From Chloracidobacterium validum (lineage in GTDB: Bacteria > Acidobacteriota > Blastocatellia > Chloracidobacteriales > Chloracidobacteriaceae), in the NCBI RefSeq assembly GCF_018304825.1, contig NZ_CP072648.1, positions 1,595,501 through 1,659,500 of the forward strand: DNA of 64,000 bases. The letters are read 5' to 3'. The notes below the pieces were generated by a model. That model was not told the origin of the DNA, did no database searches, and was given only the letters and a program-made list of their open reading frames with translations. A program made the translations under genes and the position numbers. Numbering within the stretch: the first letter of the stretch is position 1; every line of letters starts with the position of its first letter. This document shows, in pieces, positions 18,089-26,694 of this stretch.

Positions 18089-19003
18089 ATGTCTGCCCTT
18101 CTTGTGGACGAACTGACTGAAACGACATCTACGGTAGCGGCTACGCCAGCAACGGTGGTGGTCACGGAAACGTTCTGGCACTGGCGACACGGGCGCATTC
18201 GAGTTTGGGAAACGGACCCACATCCGTCTGGCAAGGCCATTGTTTTACTTCACGGCTATGGCGCGATGGTCGAGCACTGGCGCAAGAACATCCCGGCGCT
18301 CGCGGCTGACGCCACGGTGTATGCGCTCGACCTGCTCGGCTTTGGCAAAAGCGATATGCCGGACGCCCACTACAGCGCCCGGCTCTGGGGCGAGCAGGTG
18401 CGGGATTTCCTCGACGCCCGCCGGATCGCCAAGGCAACCCTGTTCGGACACTCGATGGGGGGACTGGTGGCAGCGCAGTTTGCCCATGACTACGCCGAAC
18501 GGACGGATGGACTCGTCCTGGTCGATCCAAGCGGCTACCCGCCCCGGACACCGTCCGACTTCATGTTCCGCACGCTGCGGTTTGCGGCAGAAAACCCCAT
18601 TCTCCGCGATCTTTCCTACTGGCTTTTTGCGACGCCAGACATTGCGCGGCAGGGGTTGACTTCAGCCTATTTCGACCCCAGGGCCGTGACGCCGGAACTG
18701 GTTGAAACCTTTGTCGCCCCACTCCGGCAACCCGGTGCAAAGTATTCCTACTTGGCCGTCGCTCGGCGTCCCGGCGACTTTTTCGTCAATGCCCCGAACG
18801 GTATTGCGGCCCCAACGCTCCTGGTCTGGGGCGGTCGTGACCGCTTGTTGCCGCCGCGCTTGCTCAAACCATTCCGTGAACTGATCCCGCACGCGGAGTC
18901 GGTCGTCATCCCAGATACCGGACACTGTCCGCAGGATGAAACACCCAGCGCGTTCAATGCCGTCACGCTGCGGTTCCTGAGAATGAACGTTTTCAACGAA
19001 TGA
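18089..19003 (+). CDS. Alpha/beta hydrolase resembling plant/cyanobacterial dephytylase-type hydrolases
   Basis: 304 residues with the oxyanion strand VLLHGYGAMVEHW, the nucleophile elbow GHSMGG (Ser about residue 122), an acid in WGGRDRLL (about 250) and the histidine in DTGHCPQ (about 278). The segment VYALDLLGFGKSD and the Trp before the elbow are what I associate with the hydrolases that include chlorophyll dephytylase and pheophytinase, but epoxide hydrolases and haloperoxidase-like esterases are close alternatives. Substrate is not determinable. In-frame ATGs at 18017 and 18032 would add an N-terminal extension. Confidence 0.8.
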   Translation: MSALLVDELTETTSTVAATPATVVVTETFWHWRHGRIRVWETDPHPSGKAIVLLHGYGAMVEHWRKNIPALAADATVYALDLLGFGKSDMPDAHYSARLWGEQVRDFLDARRIAKATLFGHSMGGLVAAQFAHDYAERTDGLVLVDPSGYPPRTPSDFMFRTLRFAAENPILRDLSYWLFATPDIARQGLTSAYFDPRAVTPELVETFVAPLRQPGAKYSYLAVARRPGDFFVNAPNGIAAPTLLVWGGRDRLLPPRLLKPFRELIPHAESVVIPDTGHCPQDETPSAFNAVTLRFLRMNVFNE

Positions 19004-19061
19004 ACGTTTTCAACGCCGATTCATCGCCGTCGCGTCAGACGGCATTGTTGTGAGGTGGTCT

Positions 19062-19604
19062 ATGAATGCACTAGCGCCTGCTTTGCGCCCGGAATCCACC
19101 ACAAAACCCATTGCCTATGACCCTTCCCCACGCCGAATCAGTTACAGCATTTGGCTGGGTGTTACCTTGCTGTGGTCATCGTTCTTTTTCATCACGGCCC
19201 TGGCGGCGCTTCAGTGTGCGGCGATGCTCCTTGGTTCGCCACTCAACCTGACCCACCTTGGCTTCGCGTTTGGACTTCACGTCGGATTTGCCATCGCCCT
19301 GGCCTTTGGGATCGGCTTCCTCAACCGGCAGCTCGACCCAAATGGCGAGAAGCGCGCCCGGCGCAATGCCGAGATTCAGGCCAAGTATGCCGGGAGGGTC
19401 CCGACGTTTGTTTCGCTCCCGGGAAGTCTGGCTTCGGCTTGTCTCTTTTTTGGCACGACCGTCACGGTTATGCAGATCGCCGGACTCAACCTGGACTGGA
19501 AAATGATTGGGTTGGGGTTGGTCATCAACCTTCCGGCCGCGTTCGTGGGGGCCTTTCTGACCGGCGTGGTGTTGCGCAGCATCCAGGCGCGCCGAGCGCG
19601 GTGA
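19062..19604 (+). CDS. Four-helix membrane protein of unknown function
   Basis: 180 residues with four hydrophobic segments (about 35-58, 70-88, 122-143, 151-172) separated by a basic cytoplasmic loop with RRNAEIQAKY. GAGGTGG sits just before the ATG at 19062 and decides the start. Not recognised. It lies between two hydrolase genes on the same strand, 58 bp and 36 bp away. Confidence 0.7.
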   Translation: MNALAPALRPESTTKPIAYDPSPRRISYSIWLGVTLLWSSFFFITALAALQCAAMLLGSPLNLTHLGFAFGLHVGFAIALAFGIGFLNRQLDPNGEKRARRNAEIQAKYAGRVPTFVSLPGSLASACLFFGTTVTVMQIAGLNLDWKMIGLGLVINLPAAFVGAFLTGVVLRSIQARRAR

Positions 19605-19640
19605 GCCTTGCCGATGCGCTGCCCTGGACACAAGCTGACG

Positions 19641-21026
19641 ATGCCGGTTCGTGCAACTTGGTTTAGCCTAGTACTGTGTGGCGTGGTCCTGTTGAGCGCC
19701 GGCCATCCGGCCGCCATCCGCTGTTGGTGTGCCGTCCCGCCAACGGCATCGCCCTTCCTAACAAACTCGCCTTCCACTATGACACCCCCTTACTCCGTAT
19801 CGGCGGCGGTTCTTGCCCGCGATGCTCGCTACCAACGTGATATTGCCGACCTTACCCCGAAGCTCATCGAAACCCGCCGTGACCTGCATCAACACCCGGA
19901 GCTATCCAACCGCGAGGAGCGCACGGCCCGGGTCGTGGCTGACCGCCTGCGGGCGCTGGGGCTTGAAGTCACGACCGGGATCGCGCACCACGGTGTCATC
20001 GGTGTGCTGCGGGGCGGCAAGCCGGGTAAAGTCATTGCCCTTCGCGCCGATATGGACGCGCTCCCCATCGAGGAAACCCGCGACACGCCCTACACATCGC
20101 GCACGCCAGGCGTCATGCATGCCTGTGGGCATGACGTACATACGACGGTCGCGCTGGGCGTGGCGGAGGTACTCTCGAAGTACCGCGCCGACCTTCCCGG
20201 CACCGTGAAGTTCATCTTTCAACCAGCCGAAGAAGGGCCGCCACGCGGCGAACGGGGCGGGGCGAAAATGATGCTCGAAGAGGGCGCGTTTGACGCACCC
20301 ACGCCAGACGCCATCTTCGGACTGCACTGCATGCCCACGATCGAGGCCGGGTCCATTGGCTACTGTGAAACGTCTGCTATGGCCAGCGCCGACCGCTTTC
20401 TCATCACGGTTCGTGGCAAAAAGGTTCATGGGGCGTATCCCCACGAAGGCATTGACGCCATTGTGACTGCGGCGACGGTCATCGAGCAGTTGCAAACGAT
20501 TCGGAGCCGGCGCATTGATACCCAATTACCGCTGGTGCTTTCGATCGGAAGCATCCACGGCGGCAACCGCTTCAACATTCTGGCCGATGAAGTCCGCATG
20601 GAAGGCACGGTGCGGACGCTCGACCCAGACGTTCATGCCCGCGTCGAGCCGCTCATGCGCCAGATTCTGAAGGGCGTGACAGAAAGCCACGGCGCAAGCT
20701 ATGAACTCGATTACGAGCGGATCGTGCCGGTCACGGTCAACCATGCGCCGCTGGTTGCGCAAATGCTGCCGACCATTCGGCGGATCGTCGGGGATGCCCA
20801 CGTGCTGGCAACCCGGCCCCAAATGGGCGCCGAGGATTTTTCCTACTTTGCCAATCGCGTACCGGCTTTTTTTTACTTTCTTGGCGTTGGAAACAAAGCG
20901 AAGGGGCTAACCGCCATGTTACATACGCCTGACTTTGACGTGGACGAAGCTTGCCTACCGGTCGGCGTATCGGTCATGGCAGCCATGGCAACCGACTGGC
21001 TTGAAGCCGCCGCGCGACAGTCCTGA
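19641..21026 (+). CDS. M20-family amidohydrolase, probably exported
   Basis: Metal-dependent amidase of the N-acyl-amino-acid/hippurate hydrolase group, 461 residues from the ATG at 19641. Motifs: RRDLHQHPELS, LRADMDALPI, the binuclear-metal site HACGHDVH, the catalytic PAEEGP, FGLHCMP, and GAEDFSYF. A dimerisation domain lies between about 235 and 350. The first ~25 residues form a signal-like hydrophobic stretch followed by a Cys-containing linker, so it may act in the periplasm; most relatives are cytoplasmic, so an internal start near 19779 cannot be excluded. Confidence 0.9.
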   Translation: MPVRATWFSLVLCGVVLLSAGHPAAIRCWCAVPPTASPFLTNSPSTMTPPYSVSAAVLARDARYQRDIADLTPKLIETRRDLHQHPELSNREERTARVVADRLRALGLEVTTGIAHHGVIGVLRGGKPGKVIALRADMDALPIEETRDTPYTSRTPGVMHACGHDVHTTVALGVAEVLSKYRADLPGTVKFIFQPAEEGPPRGERGGAKMMLEEGAFDAPTPDAIFGLHCMPTIEAGSIGYCETSAMASADRFLITVRGKKVHGAYPHEGIDAIVTAATVIEQLQTIRSRRIDTQLPLVLSIGSIHGGNRFNILADEVRMEGTVRTLDPDVHARVEPLMRQILKGVTESHGASYELDYERIVPVTVNHAPLVAQMLPTIRRIVGDAHVLATRPQMGAEDFSYFANRVPAFFYFLGVGNKAKGLTAMLHTPDFDVDEACLPVGVSVMAAMATDWLEAAARQS

Positions 21027-21088
21027 ACTGCGCCCGGCGCGTCGAATCCAGCCGAAATTCTCATGCGCTTCAACCAACGAAAATCCGC

Positions 21089-21116
21089 GCGTGCCGCATC
21101 TTGAGATGCGGCACGC
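21089..21116. repeat. 28-bp near-perfect palindrome
   Basis: Two 13-base arms, GCGTGCCGCATCT and AGATGCGGCACGC, are separated by TG. It lies 63 bp after the amidohydrolase stop and 40 bp before the next ATG. As RNA it would make a very stable hairpin, but no T-run follows immediately, so a rho-independent terminator is only one reading; a dimeric-regulator operator for the secreted protein gene is another. Confidence 0.75.
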
Positions 21117-21155
21117 CACCGGACATATCAATTTCTTGACAGAACAAGGTTCAGC

Positions 21156-21923
21156 ATGATGCTTCCAAATCGTTCCTTGATCGCAACTGTGAGCTTGGCG
21201 TTCGTTCTGGCATTTTCTTTTTCCCTGCCAACCGATGGGCAGCAACGTTTCAGCGGGCGACTTGAAAACTTGGCCAATCAGCTCGTTCGCCAGTCACGGG
21301 ACGTGGCGGACCGCCTTGAACGTGATTACCGGCGTGGCTTCAACAATGGCCGACGCGATGTCCAGCAACTTTACCAAGCTCGGATGTTCGTGGCCGGCGC
21401 TGACTTGCTGGCGCAAATGACCCGCGAAGGACGCCCCGAAAACGAACTCAACGACGCGGTTGAATTTCTTCGCAGTCAGGTCAACTTTGAACCTGGGTGG
21501 GGCAATCTGCGCGGTACGCTCGATGACTTGAGTCGTGAGTTACGCTTTAGTGGACGTGACCCCGGACGCGATCCCGGCGGTGGACGCCAGGGCGGGCGGC
21601 GAAACGATGGGGGATGGAATGATGGGCGCGTGACCGGGCGCATGCGCTGGTTTGGGCGGGTGGATGATGAAATCTACATCTACGTCCAAGACAACGTTGC
21701 TCGCACCGAACTCATTTCCGGGCAACCGACGCTCAACGAGCGGTTTTCCTTTACCAGTCCCTTGCCCCGCCGGACCGTGAGCGTCAGCGTCAACCGCCTG
21801 CGCGGGCGTGGGCGCGTCGAAGTCTTCCAGCAACCATCGGTGAACAACAACTTTACGGCTGTCGTTCGGATTACCGATCCTGGGCGTGGAGCAACCGACA
21901 TGGAGTTTGAACTGATTTGGTAA
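21156..21923 (+). CDS. Secreted protein of unknown function with Gly/Arg/Asp-rich linker
   Basis: 255 residues. A signal peptide (about 1-29) ends in DGQ, then a helical domain (about 30-130) rich in Arg and Gln, a low-complexity linker (about 131-155) of Gly, Arg, Asp and Asn, and a C-terminal beta-rich domain (about 160-255) with alternating hydrophobic residues. No catalytic motif and no cysteines in the mature part. The C-terminal half could be a small beta-sandwich. The 28-bp palindrome lies just upstream. Confidence 0.75.
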   Translation: MMLPNRSLIATVSLAFVLAFSFSLPTDGQQRFSGRLENLANQLVRQSRDVADRLERDYRRGFNNGRRDVQQLYQARMFVAGADLLAQMTREGRPENELNDAVEFLRSQVNFEPGWGNLRGTLDDLSRELRFSGRDPGRDPGGGRQGGRRNDGGWNDGRVTGRMRWFGRVDDEIYIYVQDNVARTELISGQPTLNERFSFTSPLPRRTVSVSVNRLRGRGRVEVFQQPSVNNNFTAVVRITDPGRGATDMEFELIW

Positions 21924-22054
21924 GGCTTCAATCGGGGGGGTGCCGTCCTTGGGTCGGGAGTCATCCTTCCGCGACTTGTCTGGCCGGCTGCCGTTCGGGG
22001 GGTCCGCATCGGTTGCCGCTTACCCACACCCCCTTGGATTTGAGAGCTAAGTTG

Positions 22055-22708
22055 ATGTCAGCGCATACCAGCTCCAGGCAGCCCGACGTTGGCGCGGTTC
22101 GATTGCTTTCACGAACCTTCTTTCATCGGGGACGGGTCTTCGAGACCTCACACGACGCGATTCAGTTAGCCTCTGGGGTGCGGCTCGAACTTGACGTCAT
22201 TCACCACCTCGGTGGCGCGGCCGTGCTCCCAATCTTTGACAATGACGATGTCCTGCTCATCCGGCAGTACCGCCATCCAGCCGGGCAAGTCCTGCTCGAA
22301 GCGCCAGCCGGTCGCCTGGAGCTTGGCGAAGTACCCGAAGCCGCCGCTCGGCGTGAACTACTCGAAGAAACCGGCTATCAGGCAGAAACCTTCACCTTTG
22401 TGACGAAGTTTTACGCGCTGCCCGGCTACAGCACCGAAGTGCTTTACTGTTTTTCAGCGACCGGACTGACGCCCGGCGCGCAATGCCTGGATGCCGATGA
22501 AGACATCCGCACCGTCCGCCTGCCATTGGCTGAAGCCCTGTCACTTGTCCATCGTGGCGGGATTGTTGATGCCAAAACGATGATGACCCTGTTGCTGGTT
22601 GATGCTCAACGGCGGGAATCAGCATTCTCTGCCGAGCAACGCCGGACGGCCACCTCGCCACTTCCCGATTGCCTGCCGGGGCCCGGTGACGGACGCGGCG
22701 GAAGCTAA
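22055..22708 (+). CDS. NUDIX hydrolase, ADP-ribose pyrophosphatase-like
   Basis: 217 residues. The Nudix box is intact, spanning GRLELGEVPEAAARRELLEETGY, and the substrate strand LIRQYRHPAGQ before it and GYSTEVLYCF after it are typical of NudF-type ADP-ribose/nucleoside-diphosphate-sugar hydrolases. It would clear ADP-ribose in the cytoplasm. The ATG at 22055 precedes the conserved beta strands; the frame runs 46 codons further upstream without similarity. The last ~20 residues are low complexity. Confidence 0.9.
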   Translation: MSAHTSSRQPDVGAVRLLSRTFFHRGRVFETSHDAIQLASGVRLELDVIHHLGGAAVLPIFDNDDVLLIRQYRHPAGQVLLEAPAGRLELGEVPEAAARRELLEETGYQAETFTFVTKFYALPGYSTEVLYCFSATGLTPGAQCLDADEDIRTVRLPLAEALSLVHRGGIVDAKTMMTLLLVDAQRRESAFSAEQRRTATSPLPDCLPGPGDGRGGS

Positions 22709-22826
22709 CCTCAGGCCGAACTCAATCAAGCTGCCGACATGGTTTGCCGACACGAAGGCCAGTCGCTACCCTTGCGCGCTGGTGAAACCGTAGCGCCAGC
22801 ACGATTCTCTTCCAAGGCGAGTGGCG

Positions 22827-24191
22827 ATGTATAGCCTGCAATTTGAAACCATTTATCCCATCGTTGAACTCAAGGCCAAAAAGGGCGTCACGGTCACGGA
22901 GGTTGACCCGGACGGCCTTGGCGCAGTCGTGGGGCTTCAGCCGGGCGACCGAATTCTTGCGGTCAACGGGCGCAAGGTGCGGGACTACTTGGATTTTCAG
23001 TTCTACAGCGGCTCAGAAGACATCGTCGCGCTCACAATCGCCAACAGGGATGGGACAACCCGGCAAGCGGAGGTCGAAGTTGGCGAGGGCGACATCTGGG
23101 GCCTCGACTTTGAAGCCTTCAAACCACGCCAGTGCGGCAATGAGTGCCTGTTTTGTTTCTGCGAGCAAAACCCGCCGGACGCCCGCCCATCGCTGTTTTT
23201 CCGGGATGAAGATATTCGCCTGTCGTTCCTGCATGGCAACTACACGACCATGACGACGCTCACCGCGGAGGAGTTCAACCGGATCGTCGAGCAGCGTCTT
23301 TCGCCACAGTACGTTTCCGTTCACGCCACCGATCCGGAAGTCCGCCGTCATTTACTGGGCCGCAAACAGGCCGACGACATTCTGGGCACGATGCGGCGGC
23401 TGCTGGCCCACGGAATCGAGCTTCATGCGCAGGTCGTCCTCTGCCCGACGATCAACGACGGCGATATTCTACGGCGTACCATCTATGACCTAGCGGCGCT
23501 CCATCCCGAGGGCGTCAGTTCGGTGGCAATTGTTCCACTGGGACTGACCAAGCATCACCGGAACCGGCACTTGCTCGTCGCCCCAACCGATGCGTGGGAA
23601 GCAAGCATCATCGAACTGGTCGAGCCGATCCAACGCGAGCTGAAGCGTCGCTACGGGACGAGCTTCGCCTTTCTGGGCGATGAGTTTTACGTCCGCGCCG
23701 GCGTTCCGATTCCATCGGCGCGCCACTATGGGGATTATCCCCAAATCGAGGATGGGGTTGGGATGATCCGGCGGTTCATGGATGGCTTTCAAAAAGCCGT
23801 CCGGCGCGCGCGGAAGCGCCCACCAACCGGAACGTTTCCCACGACGACGGTCGCCACCGGAGCACTCTTTGCTTCGCAGTTGTCCCGCCTGGCCGAACAG
23901 CTCAACGGGATATTCGGCACGCGCCTGCGCACCGTAGCGATTCCGAATGAGTATTTTGGTCACGAGGTCAACGTGGCCGGGCTGGTGACCGGCAGTGACC
24001 TCATTGCCGCGCGCGACGCCTTCCAGGGTGAGCGGCTGCTCATCCCGAATGAAATGGTGATGGGCGAGCGCCATCTTTTCCTCGATAATTTGACGCTTGA
24101 GGATGTGCGTAACCGCCTTGGCATGAAGGTTCAACTGGCCGGCGTCACAGGCGAGGACTTTGTCAAGGCAGCACTTGAAACTGGTCACTAA
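22827..24191 (+). CDS. PDZ, radical SAM and DUF512 protein
   Basis: 454 residues: an N-terminal PDZ-like domain (about 15-75; AVVGLQPGDRILAVNG), a radical SAM region with the cluster triad in QCGNECLFCFC (CX3CX2C, about 108-118), and a C-terminal DUF512 region with FLGDEFYVRAG and VPNEYFG-like segments. This exact architecture is widespread in clostridia and other phyla but its reaction is unknown. AAGGCGAG precedes the ATG at 22827. The neighbours do not suggest a substrate. Confidence 0.88.
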   Translation: MYSLQFETIYPIVELKAKKGVTVTEVDPDGLGAVVGLQPGDRILAVNGRKVRDYLDFQFYSGSEDIVALTIANRDGTTRQAEVEVGEGDIWGLDFEAFKPRQCGNECLFCFCEQNPPDARPSLFFRDEDIRLSFLHGNYTTMTTLTAEEFNRIVEQRLSPQYVSVHATDPEVRRHLLGRKQADDILGTMRRLLAHGIELHAQVVLCPTINDGDILRRTIYDLAALHPEGVSSVAIVPLGLTKHHRNRHLLVAPTDAWEASIIELVEPIQRELKRRYGTSFAFLGDEFYVRAGVPIPSARHYGDYPQIEDGVGMIRRFMDGFQKAVRRARKRPPTGTFPTTTVATGALFASQLSRLAEQLNGIFGTRLRTVAIPNEYFGHEVNVAGLVTGSDLIAARDAFQGERLLIPNEMVMGERHLFLDNLTLEDVRNRLGMKVQLAGVTGEDFVKAALETGH

Positions 24192-24275
24192 CCCCGCAAG
24201 CTGGCCGCCTGGGCGTTGGCCGTACCAGCCGGCTCGAACGCCCCGAAGCTGGCCGAGCAGCCTGCCCGTAGTGGC

Positions 24276-25319
24276 TCACAACGACGACCCACCGCTGTTT
24301 GCGCGCCGCCGGACGAGATAGCCATCCCGCGCCTTGACTTTGACATTTTTGCGCGTGACGACCTTGACTTCAATCTTGCGATAACCGGGTGTGTCAGGGT
24401 CTTGTGGCTCGTAGGACAGTAAATAATAGCGCCGCGCGGCCTGGTCAATCCGCTGAAAGGCGCGCTCCAGGTCAATGACCTTCTGCGGAAAGGCAACGTC
24501 GCCACCGGTGCGCGTGCACAACTTGCGCAGTTCTTGGTCGTCTTCGCCAGCCACCATCCCTGCGCCCGTCCCAAAGAAACCGGCATTTCGCGTGCTGATG
24601 CCAAAGATCAGCACTTCGTAGCGCTGGGCAATCTCAATGGCTTCCTCCAGGGTATGTTCACTCGCCGTATCCGCGCCGTCTGTGATGATGATGATGATTT
24701 TGCGCGGCGTCGGCACGTTGTACATCTTTTCTTCGCAAACTCGGTACACTGCGTCATAGAGCGCCGTATCACCACTCGCCTTGACATCCGTGATGGCCTT
24801 GGCCAGCAGGTTTGTGTCATCCGTGAAATCCTGCCGCAACTGAACGGTTGAATCGAAGGTCACAAAGAGCGCCTGGTCCTTGCGCCGCCGAATGATGGTC
24901 TGAAGAAACGAAATCGTCGCCTCTTTTTGAAACTTCAGCTTTGGCTTGATGCTGGCGCTGGTGTCCATGAGGATGGCAACAAACAGCGGCAGGTCAGTTT
25001 TGTCTTCAAACGACTCAATCTTTTGCTTTTTCTTGTTTTCGTAGATTTCAAAGTCATCCTTGGACAGCTTGCTGATGAAGCGGTCATCCTGATCGGTCAC
25101 GATCACTGGCACGGTGACGTTCGTAATGCGGATGATGTCATTGTCTTCCAGGTTCTGGGGTGCGGACTGGGGCGCCGTTGGACGTTGCGGCGCCGGTTGC
25201 GCTCGCAGGGGAAGCGCCGGAAGCCCGGCCAACGTCATCCCAAGCAGCAGGGTGACGGTTAATCTCAAACGTAAGTCGCACAGATAGTTCATCACTCGAT
25301 TGGCCATAACGTCGTTCAT
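24276..25319 (-). CDS. VWFA-related secreted protein (acidobacterial type)
   Basis: 347 residues from the ATG at 25319. A signal peptide ends near residue 41 (LRAQ), followed by a Pro/Gln linker, a beta domain with VTDQDDRFISKLSKDDFEIYEN, and a von Willebrand A domain whose metal site is intact: DTSAS, a Thr in the SGDTAL loop and the ITDGAD acid. The C-terminal KARDGYL strand is typical. Proteins of this kind are numerous in Acidobacteriota and act outside the membrane, possibly in adhesion or complex assembly. Convergent with the radical SAM gene across 84 bp. Confidence 0.85.
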   Translation of the reverse strand: MNDVMANRVMNYLCDLRLRLTVTLLLGMTLAGLPALPLRAQPAPQRPTAPQSAPQNLEDNDIIRITNVTVPVIVTDQDDRFISKLSKDDFEIYENKKKQKIESFEDKTDLPLFVAILMDTSASIKPKLKFQKEATISFLQTIIRRRKDQALFVTFDSTVQLRQDFTDDTNLLAKAITDVKASGDTALYDAVYRVCEEKMYNVPTPRKIIIIITDGADTASEHTLEEAIEIAQRYEVLIFGISTRNAGFFGTGAGMVAGEDDQELRKLCTRTGGDVAFPQKVIDLERAFQRIDQAARRYYLLSYEPQDPDTPGYRKIEVKVVTRKNVKVKARDGYLVRRRANSGGSSL

Positions 25320-25330
25320 CTTACATAAAG

Positions 25331-26515
25331 TCAGCAAGACTCATACTCTCGCACGGCGGCACGACTCGATAACGGCCCGGGCGGCGTATCTAACCCGGCA
25401 GACGACGCCGAATTGGGGCCACGCGCAAGCTGGGTCTTTTCGGCATGGCGAGCAAGCGCCAAGTCAATGAGTTGGTTGAGTATGGAAGGCAGCGACCGCC
25501 CACTTGCCTCCCACAGCTTGGGATACATACTGATGCGCGTAAATCCTGGCATCGTATTGATTTCATTGACCATAATCTCACCGGTCTGGGGCAGCAGAAA
25601 GAAATCCACCCGCGCCAGGCCGGCGCCATCCAGGGCTTGAAAAGCGCGAACCGCCAGCGCACGAATCGCCGCCGTCTGGTCTGGCGTAAGCCGTGCCGGG
25701 ATGACCAACTGCGATTGGCTGTCGGGTGAGTACTTGTCGGCGTAGTCATAAAACGCGGCCGAGCTGATGATTTCCCCCGGCAAGCTGGCTTCTGGATGGT
25801 CATTGCCGAGTACGCTGACCTCAATTTCACGGACATCGTAACCTTTTTCAACAATGATGCGGCGGTCGTACCGCGCGGCCAGCTCAACGGCTGATTTGAA
25901 ATTCGACACATCGTCCACGCGGGTGATGCCGACCGACGAACCCAAGTTGGCTGGCTTGACAAATAATGGAAAGCCAAGCTCTTCAACGATACTGTCGGTC
26001 AGGCGCTGGGCGTTCGCTACCCACTCGTGACGCGCAAACCACCGAAAGTCAACGACAGGCAGACCGGACTGCCGGAACAACTGCTTCATGACAATCTTGT
26101 CCATGCCGGTTGCTGACGCCAACACGCCACAGCCAACGTAGGGCAAGCCTAGCATTTCAAATAGTCCCTGAATCGTTCCGTCTTCACCATAGGTTCCGTG
26201 CAGCACGGGAATGGCGACATCCAGTTGGGGAAGCACGTCCGCCAGCGCCGTCAACACCTTGGCAGGCGGCGCAAGCGCCGGGGCGTCCGTGTCAAGCGCA
26301 GCGACCGCATCCGGCGACGATGTGGGACTGAGCATCTCAGATGCGGCCGGGCCGGTCACCCACTGTCCGGCGCGTGTGATGCCAATCGGTAGGGGGTTAT
26401 ACTTTTCTGGGTCAAGTGCCGAAAGAATCGTCGCCGCCGAGCGAAGCGACACTTCATGCTCACCAGAGCGTCCGCCAAAAATAACCCCAACCGTTTGTCG
26501 TTGTTGCACAAGCAT
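25331..26515 (-). CDS. ddl: D-alanine--D-alanine ligase
   Basis: ATP-grasp ligase supplying D-Ala-D-Ala for peptidoglycan. Motifs: VIFGGRSGEHEVSLRSA, VLHGTYGEDGTIQG, KPANLGSSVGI, RVDFFL and NEINTMPGFT. At 394 residues it is longer than average, with a short insert around 60-85 and a ~35-residue unrelated C-terminal tail. Start: the ATG at 26515 has AAGGAGA almost touching it; the GTG two codons later (26509) would be better spaced, so it may be the real start. Confidence 0.95.
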   Translation of the reverse strand: MLVQQRQTVGVIFGGRSGEHEVSLRSAATILSALDPEKYNPLPIGITRAGQWVTGPAASEMLSPTSSPDAVAALDTDAPALAPPAKVLTALADVLPQLDVAIPVLHGTYGEDGTIQGLFEMLGLPYVGCGVLASATGMDKIVMKQLFRQSGLPVVDFRWFARHEWVANAQRLTDSIVEELGFPLFVKPANLGSSVGITRVDDVSNFKSAVELAARYDRRIIVEKGYDVREIEVSVLGNDHPEASLPGEIISSAAFYDYADKYSPDSQSQLVIPARLTPDQTAAIRALAVRAFQALDGAGLARVDFFLLPQTGEIMVNEINTMPGFTRISMYPKLWEASGRSLPSILNQLIDLALARHAEKTQLARGPNSASSAGLDTPPGPLSSRAAVREYESC

Positions 26516-26694
26516 TCTCCTTCCCAGCTCTACGCTGGTGATGTCTGGTCACGCTGCCGAGACGCCATCGAGCGCCTGGGAGTTGCGCCCACCAGGCGGC
26601 TAAGATAGCGTTTTGCCTTTCACATTTCACCTGTGATTTCGTCTGATTCATAACCAGCGTCTTCAAGTCTTCCCATCCACCAGCGACTTCACTT

